Positions 1 to 8,695 of a stretch of DNA of 64,000 nt are shown here, one piece after another. The stretch is from Trichodelitschia bisporula (Eukaryota; Ascomycota; Dothideomycetes; Phaeotrichales; Phaeotrichaceae): contig ML996707.1 in NCBI GenBank assembly GCA_010356995.1, positions 372,001 through 436,000 on the forward strand, read 5' to 3'. The notes under the pieces are model-generated. The model worked only from the letters and a program-made list of their open reading frames with translations, had not been told where the DNA came from and ran no database searches. Every line of letters begins with the position of its first letter. Positions within the stretch are counted from its first letter, which is position 1. The position numbers were made by a program, and so were the translations under genes.

Positions 1-106
1 CGTACATTCTCAAACGAATTATTTTCCTCCTCACCCCCAATATCCCCAATAACCCCAATACCCTCAACGCCCTCAGCACCCTCTCTCTTCTCCGTCTTCC
101 TTTACT

Positions 107-454
107 ATGGCTCCCAGTTTCTGGCAACAGCTGAAAAAGCAGGCCACCGGCCTCCGCGAAAAGACCGCTGCTTACGCTCTCACGAAGAAGGATAGTAGTA
201 AGATAAAGGCTGCCCCCCAGCCTCGCACCTCGCGGGATGCAACCGCCGGTATTCCTCGCCGGCACCAGAACGCGGACGCGTACGTGGCGGTCCTGGGCGA
301 CATCTGATATCCTGAAGGGTTGGATGATACTTATAACCCTGGTTGGGTATCATTTACTATTGTGCCCACGCGGCGCTGGAGCTGGGCTGGCTTCGAGTGT
401 ACCCGTGAGAACGATGCGGACTCCGAGTATAGCGATAGGGAATCCGAATTTTAA
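107..454 (+). pseudogene. Small MAPxxW/SWAG family gene, copy 1, interrupted by an in-frame TGA
   Basis: The reading frame starts at ATG 107 with the family N-terminus (MAPSFWQQLKKQATGL) and meets TGA at 305-307 after 66 codons. The same frame then stays open to TAA at 452-454. It encodes a tail with RRWSWAGFE and an acidic end (DADSEYSDRESEF), matching the RRRSWAGFE tail of copy 4. Most simply this is a family member with one nonsense mutation. A GTACGT donor-like site at 280 lies before the stop, but the nearest acceptor gives a 38-nt intron that shifts the frame, so splicing is not a convincing rescue. There is no signal peptide. The function of the family is not recognised. Confidence 0.6.
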
Positions 455-800
455 GGAAGTTGGAGCGATCGATGCGATGGAGAGGATCGAGGATATCCCA
501 TTCGGTAAGGTACCTTTGATGTCGAAGAAGCGATTGTTTTAGGGACTTAACTGCGGTAGGAGAGTGGGTTGAGATTAGCTGCAATGCTAACAACAATTAA
601 GAATCGAATATGGTCTAACTCGGATAGCTGCCATGCATCGCGTGATGTGAAGTGAACTAAACTGAAATAATTACCCCCACCTTGGTGATATGATGAGCCA
701 CAGATTGGCCTTGCGTACTGCTTAGGAAGGAACATGATCTATTGTGCGTATAGTGGGAGGAAGGGGTAGAGGAGGATACTTAGCATCTATCGTACATTTG

Positions 801-905
801 GACTCGAGAGTCTCTATTCTCTTCTATCTGCCCAGATTATGGGTTCGAGTAAGCACATAGCAGAATCGATACATCGAGACATTATCCGCCCTAGGTCATA
901 TTATT
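801..905. repeat. Conserved noncoding module, unit 1
   Basis: Contains GACTCGAGAGTCTCT, then CCCAGATTATGGGTTCGAGTAAGC, split here as CCCAGATT and GGTTCGAGTAAGC, then a TCGAGACATTATCC stretch. The same series recurs about 1525-1612 and 2813-3021. No open frame is conserved across the three copies. Confidence 0.5.
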
Positions 906-961
906 CGTTTCTGGGCGTTAGAACTTCACATTCATCAGGCTATACTTGAAGACTCACATCA

Positions 962-979
962 GTGATGAACTTCCATCAC
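962..979. promoter_or_regulatory. Inverted repeat GTGATG-N6-CATCAC upstream of copy 2
   Basis: A perfect 6-bp inverted repeat with a 6-bp spacer (AACTTC), 169 bp before the ATG of copy 2. The same palindrome recurs at comparable distances before copies 3 and 4, which suggests a binding site for a dimeric regulator (inference). Confidence 0.45.
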
Positions 980-1130
980 GCCCATCAACTTCCAAACCTC
1001 ACGAAATCTCAACCGTTATCACAATCTCAAGGGCCTAGGAAGTATATATACACGCCGTCCATCCTCCAACGAATCTTGTTTTCCTCGCCAGTCCTCTCTA
1101 CACCCTATCTCCTCTCCTTCTTCCTTCAAA

Positions 1131-1316
1131 ATGGCTCCCCGCCTCTGGTCCCTGCTAAAAAGGCAAGCCGCCGGCCTGCGCGACGAGCTCCGCGAAAAGA
1201 TCGAAAAGCAAGCCGCTGGGCTCCGCAACGAGCTCCGCGACAAGCTCCCCACTCGCATTCTCACGAAGAAGGGCCGTGGTAAGATGCCTAGGCTTGCGAA
1301 GACGCGGTCGGTTTAG
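1131..1316 (+). CDS. Small MAPxxW family protein, copy 2 (short form)
   Basis: 61 residues, beginning MAPRLWSLLKRQAAGLRDEL. W6, L9, A13, L16 and L20 have 3-4-3-4 spacing, predicting an amphipathic helix with a basic face. The helix segment is repeated inside the protein (KQAAGLRDEL then KQAAGLRNEL). It ends in a Lys/Arg-rich stretch at TAG 1314-1316. The SWAG tail of copies 1, 3 and 4 is absent and was not found further downstream in this unit, so the copy is a natural short form or a truncated gene. The start is supported by a leader conserved with copies 3 and 4 and a TATATATA stretch about 90 bp upstream. Function unknown. Confidence 0.55.
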   Translation: MAPRLWSLLKRQAAGLRDELREKIEKQAAGLRNELRDKLPTRILTKKGRGKMPRLAKTRSV

Positions 1317-1524
1317 GAGTTTAGCTGCGACGGGGTGTTTGATCTGGGGCCTTTTTGCGATACCGACTTGGAGTTAGGCGTTTTTGGGTTGGTGATAGAA
1401 ATCTAGAAATTGAAATTAGTCCGATGAAGATAGCAACCATGTGGAAGTGAAATGAAATGATTACCACTAACTTAGAATATGAAGGGAGAGGAGAGGAGCA
1501 AAGGATATTAGTATCGTACATCTT

Positions 1525-1612
1525 GACTCAAGAGTCTCTACTCTTTTTTGTCCGCCCAGATTGTAGGCTCGAGTAAGCGCGTGTCGGCTCTGGAAAATCG
1601 AGACGTTATCCG
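1525..1612. repeat. Conserved noncoding module, unit 2
   Basis: Same order of blocks as at 801-905: GACTCAAGAGTCTCTACT, CGCCCAGATT, GGCTCGAGTAAGC and ATCGAGACGTTATCCG. Confidence 0.5.
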
Positions 1613-1894
1613 GTTGAACTCATTTCCTTAATATACACATTCTTCGTCAATAGGCGTCAGTCTTCCACTAGGTGGAGGCGCCCGCCTTGTGGACAGTCAA
1701 AGACTTCATACATATGAAAGACGTGTTGAAGACATCGTACGCTTCAAAGAGTAAGCGTTGAAGGCTTTCACTACGTTCCTCTGCGAGCGTTCCTCTCAAG
1801 CGTCTCTACGAGCGTCTTGCTAGAGCGTAGTGAGCGGTGGCATATTGAAAAGTGTGAGGATACTCGCCAGACTCCACCAAAAGGCCCAGCATTA

Positions 1895-1912
1895 GTGATG
1901 AACATCCATCAC
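1895..1912. promoter_or_regulatory. Inverted repeat GTGATG-N6-CATCAC upstream of copy 3
   Basis: Same arms as at 962, spacer AACATC, 170 bp before the ATG of copy 3. It is followed by CGTCCATC, also shared with the other units. Confidence 0.45.
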
Positions 1913-2064
1913 GTCCATCCCCTCCCAACCCTCAAACCCCCTCACAATCCCGCAGGCCTAGGAAGTTTTAAATAGCGCCGTACGTCCTCCAGCGAATTCT
2001 TCCACCACCACCTCTCTATACCCTCTCTCCTTTCCTTCTTCCTTCTTCTCCTTCTTCCATCAGA

Positions 2065-2538
2065 ATGGCCCCAAACCGCTGGAACTCGCTAAAAAAGCGA
2101 GCCACCGAGCTCGGTTCGAAGCTCGCCGTTCACACTCACATAAAGAAGGAAAGTAGTAAGAAGAAGAGCACCCCTCGGCCTGTCTCCAAGATCTATGAGT
2201 GGGACGTGACCGCAATGATGTGGCGCCGGATCAAACCTCTTAACCCCGACTGCGCCGTCCAGAGGGATTTCAGGGAACCCGAGCGGGTGTCTACGGCCGA
2301 CCCCGTCCAGAGGTCCTTTAGGAAACCCGAGCGCGCGTCCACGGCCGTCAACGATGCGGAACACGAGCCCATAGACACGCCCCCGCCCTCGCCCGAGCGG
2401 CACAGATCCTGGGCCGGCCAGTCGAATCCATCCGAACATCCCTCCGCAGACTCCGACTACTCAGAACTCTGCGCGGCCATAGAGGCGATGAAGATGATGA
2501 AGACCCCCTCTGAAGAAGCCGCCGAAGACTCCGACTAA
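2065..2538 (+). CDS. Small MAPxxW/SWAG family protein, copy 3
   Basis: 157 residues. The N-terminus is the family amphipathic basic helix (MAPNRWNSLKKRATELGSKL). A middle part carries a tandem duplication (VQRDFREPERVSTA, then VQRSFRKPERASTA). Then come HRSWAGQ and an acidic tail with ELCAAIEAM. Just past the stop TAA (2536-2538), the frame repeats this tail as EELAGAIEAM and stays open to TGA 2665-2667. The tail was therefore duplicated and the second copy cut off where TAC became TAA. No signal peptide or membrane segment is visible. Unknown function; likely intracellular by composition. Confidence 0.6.
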   Translation: MAPNRWNSLKKRATELGSKLAVHTHIKKESSKKKSTPRPVSKIYEWDVTAMMWRRIKPLNPDCAVQRDFREPERVSTADPVQRSFRKPERASTAVNDAEHEPIDTPPPSPERHRSWAGQSNPSEHPSADSDYSELCAAIEAMKMMKTPSEEAAEDSD

Positions 2539-2812
2539 GAGGAACTGGCGGGGGCTATAGAGGCGATGGACACGATCGGGGGTAGGCGGTACCGTAAACA
2601 GCCCCCGGGCTATCGCAGAGGCGATCGGTTTAGGGAGTTGATTTTCTACGGTAGTAGAGGGGGTTGAGATTATGTAGTAATGCTGACTGGAATCAGGAAT
2701 TGGATATGGTTTAACTTTGGATAGATGCCATGTATCGCGTGAAGTTAAGTGAACTGATGTGCGCATGATGGGAGAAAGGGGAATAGGTGAGGATACTTAG
2801 CATTGTTGTGAT

Positions 2813-3021
2813 TAGACCCGAGGGTCTCTACTCTCTTCTTTTCTTGCCTTCATCTCAATCTTCGCTTAACACAAGTCGCCCATTGCCCGTGTCAAGCCTT
2901 GCTCCCATTTCGTTTCGTTCGGCGCCGTAGCAAGCAAGGCTGACTTTCGTTCATCCGCCCAGATTCCGGGCTCGAGTAAGCGCATGACAGGCTCAGTACA
3001 TCGAGATGTTGTCCGATCTAT
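2813..3021. repeat. Conserved noncoding module, unit 3, split by about 100 bp of extra sequence
   Basis: GACCCGAGGGTCTCTACT begins the module. An insert of about 100 bp follows, and then CGCCCAGATT, GGCTCGAGTAAGC and CATCGAGATGTTGTCCG. The insert shows no recognisable terminal repeats. Confidence 0.45.
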
Positions 3022-3105
3022 GTCGCGTTCTCCGTTAATACGCATTCTGCGTCAATAGGCGTTGGACTTCCATACTCACCAAGCCGCACCAGAATCTCAG
3101 CACCA

Positions 3106-3123
3106 GTGATGAAGCCACATCAC
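3106..3123. promoter_or_regulatory. Inverted repeat GTGATG-N6-CATCAC upstream of copy 4
   Basis: Same arms, spacer AAGCCA, 190 bp before the ATG of copy 4. The arms are kept while the spacer has changed at several positions relative to units 2 and 3. Confidence 0.45.
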
Positions 3124-3295
3124 GTCCATCAGCTTCCAAACCTCACGAACCTTGAAGTTATATCACGTCCACCCCTTTCCAGCCCTCACACCCTCTAACC
3201 CCCCTCACAACACCAGATTCCCTAGATCCATATAACGCCCCCCCACCCACCCCCTCATCTCCCCCCCCAAACCCCCAAACCTCTCCTCTTCAAGA

Positions 3296-3736
3296 ATGGC
3301 TCCTTCGCTGTGGTCCTTCTTAAAGAAGCGCGCCTCCGGGCTCCGCTGCAAGCTGACCTCGCGCAAGCTCACCGGGCGCAAGTTCTCCCTCCGCCGCAAG
3401 AGAAAGTCCCCCCCTCATCCCACCCCCTCCCGCCTTGGCTCCTGGGACTCGATAATTTCGGGCGCCCACCACCGGCGCTACGACCCTGCTCATCCGGATC
3501 GCAACACGCACTTATGGGATGTAGAAGAAGATACTGGGAGGCTGCACGAGCCGGATTGGAAGTTCGTGGTGCCGCGCGAGGAGCGGAATGAGTACACGCG
3601 GCGGAGATCCTGGGCCGGGTTTGAGCTTGTCGATGAGGTGAAGTCGAGCGAGTCTGGTGAGAGTTTTGAGGAGATTGGGGCTGAGGAGGGGGATGAGGCT
3701 GTCAGTATGGAACTCGCGAGGGCGTGGACGAGATAG
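3296..3736 (+). CDS. Small MAPxxW/SWAG family protein, copy 4 (longest intact-looking member)
   Basis: 146 residues in one exon. Residues 1-20 (MAPSLWSFLKKRASGLRCKL) give the family amphipathic helix. They are followed by a strongly basic stretch (RKFSLRRKRK), a middle part with HLWDVEEDTGRLHEPDW, the tail motif RRRSWAGFE and an acidic end. The polarity (basic N-terminus, acidic C-terminus) is shared by copies 1, 3 and 4. No known domain is recognised. The gene has the shared GTGATG/CATCAC palindrome 190 bp upstream and a CATATAA stretch before the leader. It is the best full-length representative of the family here. Confidence 0.6.
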   Translation: MAPSLWSFLKKRASGLRCKLTSRKLTGRKFSLRRKRKSPPHPTPSRLGSWDSIISGAHHRRYDPAHPDRNTHLWDVEEDTGRLHEPDWKFVVPREERNEYTRRRSWAGFELVDEVKSSESGESFEEIGAEEGDEAVSMELARAWTR

Positions 3737-3857
3737 GGGTTTGGTCTGATGGGGAAGAACAGTTTGAAACCTGGAGTACTTGGAGTTGGGGTACGGGCTT
3801 TTGGGACTAATGATAGGAATTGGAATTGAACTGACTTGGCTAGCAACTGCATATATC

Positions 3858-3885
3858 GAAGTGAAGTGAAGTGAAGTGAAGTGAA
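3858..3885. repeat. GAAGT pentanucleotide microsatellite
   Basis: Five GAAGT units plus a partial one, 3' of copy 4. The same position in units 1-3 has one or two GAAGTGAA-like motifs, so this is an expansion of a family-wide 3' motif. Confidence 0.8.
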
Positions 3886-4514
3886 CTGACTGCCGCTAAC
3901 TTACATAGTAGACAGAGATGCCTTAGATTAGCCCGCATACTATTTGTCCCTGCAGTGATCGGCACTGTCATTATGCGGCCCTTCTTTAGCGTCGAACGTA
4001 CCGGCGGCTAAAAGGTAGTGCATAGCTATCCGGCGACCTTTGACTTAGATATCGATCAGCTTAGCAGCACTCAACCGAGCCGTGGGAACGACCACTCACA
4101 TAGAACTCTGCCCAAGGAGCACACCAGTCGACACCCCCCCCTCATTCACCATCAGTACAACAAGCGGAAGAATACCTCATCCATTGACACGATTTTACAT
4201 ACCCGCCATCCCCTCATCTCATGCACACTCCAAAACACCGTATCCGTGCGTATATACCATAACCTCATAACCCTCATCCCCAGCCCATCGGCCCGCTCAT
4301 CTCAATCATCGTGGGTATCAAGAACCTTTGTCTCGGTCCAAACGTGCCCAGTAAGCCATCATGCCCCATATCCCATGCCAAGTTCTTCTCACTCACACTC
4401 CACAAGCTCTAGGCGTAAACAGGAGTAGGGAGCTCGCACAGCCACCCCCCATCGGCCCACAAGCATCATGCCGCAAAGAAACAGCACCAAAGAAAAAATG
4501 CCACCGAAAGTCGT
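3886..4514. other. Intergenic, no gene seen
   Basis: C-rich sequence between the array and the 3' end of pbs2. Short open frames here have no recognisable content. It probably includes the pbs2 3' UTR. Confidence 0.5.
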
Positions 4515-6706
4515 CTACACCCCATCGGCCTTCTCGCCATCGACCTTCTCCCCATCAACCTTCTCATCCCCCCCACCCATCTCCTTAACACTCTCCTTAC
4601 TCGGACTAACAACCGCATCCAACGGCGCCGCATGAAGCGCCGGCTTCTCACTCCTCGCCAACCTACCACTCCGCCTCTTCTCAATCGCCTCAATCACCCA
4701 CTCCGCAACCTCCGCGTCAACGACATTGTGAGGCAAGAGCGGGTTGCGGGTAATAGGCTGAGCCTCGGAGTCAGCCGTAGGCAAGGCCGGGGACTCGTTT
4801 TCGTCCGATTCAGACCCGGGCTCGGGGGTCACTTCCTCGTCCTCGTCCTCCTCGACGATGGCACTCGGCTTCGCGAGCGACGTCAGCCACGGGTGCAGCA
4901 GCAGCATCGGGTACGTAGGGCGCAGCTTGGGCGTCTTGTTCAGGCAGGAGCGGACGAAGTGGCGCGCGGGTTCGGAGAAGGAGCCCACGGGGAGATCAGG
5001 CGGCTCGCCATCAACAATGGCCTAGTATGTCAGTCACGATCTCTCTCACAGTAGGTAAAACTGACACTCAGTTGGCTGAAGATGTTGTTGTACGTCTCCG
5101 GCGGGTACGGATACCGCCCCAGAGCGCACTCAATGATCGTCAACCCCAAGCTCCAAATATCGCTCTGCACGCTGTACGTGCCGTCGCCAAAGCTAGCACC
5201 GCCCATGCCGCCCGTCGAGATACGTTCCGGCGCCATGTAGCTCTGGCAGCCGATGTTTGTCTTGGCGAAGCTGGCGACGAGGTTGCCGCTGACGCCGAAG
5301 TCGCAGATCTTGATTTGGCCGCGCGTGTTCATGAGTATGTTCGTCGGCTTCACGTCGCGGTGGATAATGTTGTGATCCTCCTTGAGGCACTTGAGGCCCA
5401 TGGTCGTCGCGTAGGTAATCTTGCGCAGCACGTTCTCTGGGATCCCGTCGCCGTACAACTTGTCGATCGAGCCGCCGTCCATGAACTCCATGCAGATGTA
5501 CACCGCGCCTTCCTGGAAGAAGGCGCCGTAGAAGTCGACGATGTAAGGTGATATGCAGCGATGCAGCACGTCGAGTTCCATAATGATAGCGGCGAACTTG
5601 GCGTCATCGAGCTCAAGCCGAATCTCCTTCATGGCCATGATGGCCCCAGTGGTGCCTTCCGATTTAGGCGACTGCGAGTCATCACCGTCCCCAGAGGCTT
5701 TCCGCACAGGTCCCGACGGTGTGTGTCCGAACTGGGGTCGGTTGCCAGCCAAACCCATTCCCGGCCGCCGTATCTTTGGCCTGCTATGGCGCACCTTGTA
5801 GACAGTGCCGTAGTTGCCCTTGCCTAGCTCATCCATCGTGTCCACTTCATCAAGCGATATGCTGAAGCTGGTGCCGTTCGTGAACTGCACGCCCTGCGAG
5901 TTGAGCACGGCTTTGCCAGCGAAGCGCAAGCTGCCAGTCTTCGCATCCAGGTAGTCGGCGTACTTGTCCATCATGGTGCCGCCTGTGCCTCCATTCTTCT
6001 GCGGCTCCTGGTCCTTGTTCTCGCCGCCGCCTTGCATCTGCGACAGCGAGAGGCCAGGCTTTTTCCGCCCAACAGGCACGGGCGTCCCGTTCGGCGTTGC
6101 CCCAGGTAGACCACCAGGAAGCGCCAAACCACGCTTCTCCGCCAGCGACGGCTTGTTCCGCCCAAGGCGCATGTTCGGCACCGCAGGTGCCGAATGCAGA
6201 TTTTTGAGCGCCGGTGCGCCATTCGGAAGCTGCAGACTCAGAGAGCCCGGCATGCTACCAGGGCCGGATGGGGAGGTGGGGCTGGTGATGCCTCCCGTGG
6301 GACCGTGAGCAGGCAGATCGGACGCCAAACGAGCGGGATGCTGTGGAGGGCCCTGTCGTGAGAGACGCCAGGCTGATACGCGCGCCAGCAGCTCCGACGA
6401 TTGCCGGCTAACGGGCTCACCGCGGCTGCTTGCGAATGTGGATTGATTTGACGGGCGGCGTGCGGCCATGATATTACCGAGCGGTGTAGATGAAGTGGTC
6501 ATGCCTGCTGTGGTGGCTGTCGATTCGGAGACGGAACGGGGAGAGAGTGGGGGATGGGGTGGCTGGAGAGACGAGACGTTGGGAGGCGAGATGGGAGATG
6601 TGGGCGTTGGCGTCGAGGGAGCGGGTGATGAAGACATTGCGGCGGAATCGGTGGGGGGTTGTTCTGCGTCAGGTTCGGTGATGGCAGGAGGGGGATCGGT
6701 AGTCAT
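4515..6706 (-). CDS. pbs2: MAP kinase kinase of the HOG osmostress pathway (Pbs2 type)
   Basis: Exons 6706-5066 and 5021-4515 are separated by a 44-bp intron (GTCAGT donor, CTGAC branch, CTAG acceptor), giving 715 residues. The first 280 or so residues are Ser/Pro-rich and disordered. The kinase domain starts near residue 285 with SFSISLDEVDTMDELGKGN, and the G-loop is GKGNYGTVYKV. The active-site signatures are HRDVKPTNI (about 449), DFGVSGNL (about 470) and the activation loop SFAKTNIGCQSYMAPE. An insert of about 50 residues lies between the G-loop and the AMKEI lysine, as I recall for filamentous fungal Pbs2. The acidic C-terminus ends in a short EKVDG repeat. In the family, Pbs2 phosphorylates the Hog1 MAPK in the cytoplasm during osmotic and oxidative stress. 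The product looks intact. Confidence 0.9.
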
Positions 6707-8540
6707 AATAATGCGAGTGTCATGTACGAGAGGAGCCGCTGGATCCGAGGGGTAACAGTAAGCACGCCGCAGACGATTTAATGCAGGTGATGTTTGAAGA
6801 GCGAGCGGGGTAGGTTGGATTCGTCTGGGCGGGTTTCTTCAGCGACGTAGGATTGGGGAACACTCAGAGCTGGTGGGAAGGGAGGGCGGAGAGGGGTAAT
6901 GTAGGAAAGGGAGAGTGTACGGAGTAGGTTGACGATGGAAGTGGAGTAGGGAGGGGAGGGAAAGTAGGAGGGGAGAAAGTGGAGATGGTGAATGTTCAAG
7001 GCGGGGCGGCCTTTTTTGGTGGGGCCTAGTTCTAGGGTTTACATACGAGATGGTGAAAGGGAACGTAAGGTTTTTGGCAGGGAAAGTCGACAAGATCAAA
7101 ATGAGTTGCGTCACGGCTCGCGCTTTCGCCTTTGCTGGTGTGTTTCCGTGGCGCTGAACTGCAGGTGGGAATGGCTGAACACTTGTTTCGACATGTGAGC
7201 CTGTTTAGTGCCGCCTTTCCTCCTCACGGGGCAACATAGGTACTTTCATGTACTTTTGCTATGCATTTTATGCATTGGACATGGAACAGTCCGCGGAGAA
7301 AGCGGTATTATAGGCTGCGAGGGTTCTTTCGGATAGCGGAAAGACATGGGACGGATGGCAAATCATGGCCCGAGAGTGGAGGAGGGGAAGGGAGGGGAGG
7401 GGAGGGGAGAATAAGGGAGCAAAGGAGCTTGGAGATAGGAGGCAAAGCAACTTGGAGGACAAAGAGATTGCATATGCGGCTCTTCTGCATGCTTTCTGCT
7501 GCTTTTTCCGTCAGGGAATAGAGTCGGATACGTGTTGCTGCCTGTCGTTTCGCCCCGGTGGTACAGGAGAGAGTGCTGCTTCAGACTGATACTCCGTGGT
7601 TGATTGTCCGTCCATACACATATTGCCTCTCTGCCTCTTCTACCCTTTTGCCATCACTTCAACTGTTTACAAGTGGTAGGGTAGGGGAGATGGACGAGAT
7701 TGTGCAAAATCACAGATATCCTACCTATCGCCCGATGGCCGTGTTAGATACTCCAGACACTCCAGACGGCACTAGACCAGTAAGCACACCAAGCATTGAA
7801 CGAGACGTCTCTCGGTCCTCTGGTTACTTCGGGCCCTCCCGTACCGCTTCGGTATCTCGTTGTCGCCGCACCGACTCCACATCGCCGCACCATCAAGCAA
7901 ATTTTTAGCTGGAAATCGCCGCACTCGGGTCTAGATGCTGGTGGCGATCATCCTCTGAATCTTCTCTGGATCGGGCGAGCTGCAATTACCAAAGTTTGAA
8001 GCATGCTCCGAAGTATGTGCGCCATATTGAAGCAGTGGCGAGTGAGTCAAGCCACGCATGGGACGTTATTTAGAGGCCCAGGCTTGGAAACCAAGAAGAG
8101 CTTAGGCCCACCCCGCCTGTGGTGAAGAGGAGAGATTCGATGACGTTACCCTGCAGCTGGCCGTCTGCACCAGCGGACAGCATTGCAAGCAACAGGTCCA
8201 GGAACAAAGCTGCAGCGCTGCTTGGCCAGCTTTCCCACCAAACAGGCCCCGCGCAGCGTCATCGCCATGCCAGAGCGCTACTGATTGAAGGCACGGAGGG
8301 CGAAAGGCAGAGAGTCGTTCATTAATATTCTGCCGAAGTACATTTCTACATAACCCGCCGTGCCCGCTTCCCCGGTTTATCACCCAGTTAAATTCCGCCT
8401 TATTATAAAGAGTGCATCCCATGAATAAGCCCTCAATGAAGGCGCCTTTGTCACCAAGCCGACGGGATCTACAGGAATATCAATCCATCAGAAATAACTA
8501 GTCGTGCTATTATCAATAGAACAGCAATTGAGCTTGTACC
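6707..8540. other. Upstream region of pbs2 and intergenic, no gene seen
   Basis: On the minus strand 6780-7110 is strongly pyrimidine-rich, as expected for the leader/promoter of pbs2. The rest holds short open frames in several phases without a recognisable product. Confidence 0.5.
7384..7407 (+). other. G-run tract with G-quadruplex potential
   Basis: Five runs of 3-4 G separated by one or two A (GGGG, GGG, GGGG, GGGG, GGGG) within 24 bases. This fits the common G4 pattern with very short loops. It lies about 680 bp upstream of pbs2 on the opposite strand. Confidence 0.5.
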
Positions 8541-8695
8541 TCATACACACCACCCTGACATAACCAATGCCTCGAGTTTGGGACTTTTCCGGCAGATCAT
8601 CCCCTTGCTTCCCAAGGAGTTACCGCTTTCAACCTCCAGCGAACGGAGGTTCGGTAACTCAGCGAGCCAGGTCGTAAGATCTTCAGCCCCACCAT

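Larger units (their letters stand above)
1..3740 (+). repeat. Tandem array of four diverged gene-containing units
   Basis: Four units of about 0.9-1.2 kb lie head to tail. Each has, in order, a pyrimidine-rich leader, a short gene beginning MAPxxW, a GAAGTGAA-type stretch, and (units 1-3) a noncoding module with a CCCAGATT core. The first unit is cut by the window edge, and the array may continue to the left. Unit 2 carries a unique stretch around 1660-1880 and unit 3 one around 2850-2945. The units are clearly homologous but well diverged, so the duplications are not recent. Confidence 0.8.

Noticed and set aside
835-860. GGTTCGAGT resembling a tRNA B box, recurring in the array modules
   Set aside because: The consensus ends in CC, which is missing. 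No A box or cloverleaf can be drawn, and two of the three copies read GGCTCGAGT.
7558-7999. Overlapping plus-strand frames
   Set aside because: No motif, no shared phase and no leader or splice signals.
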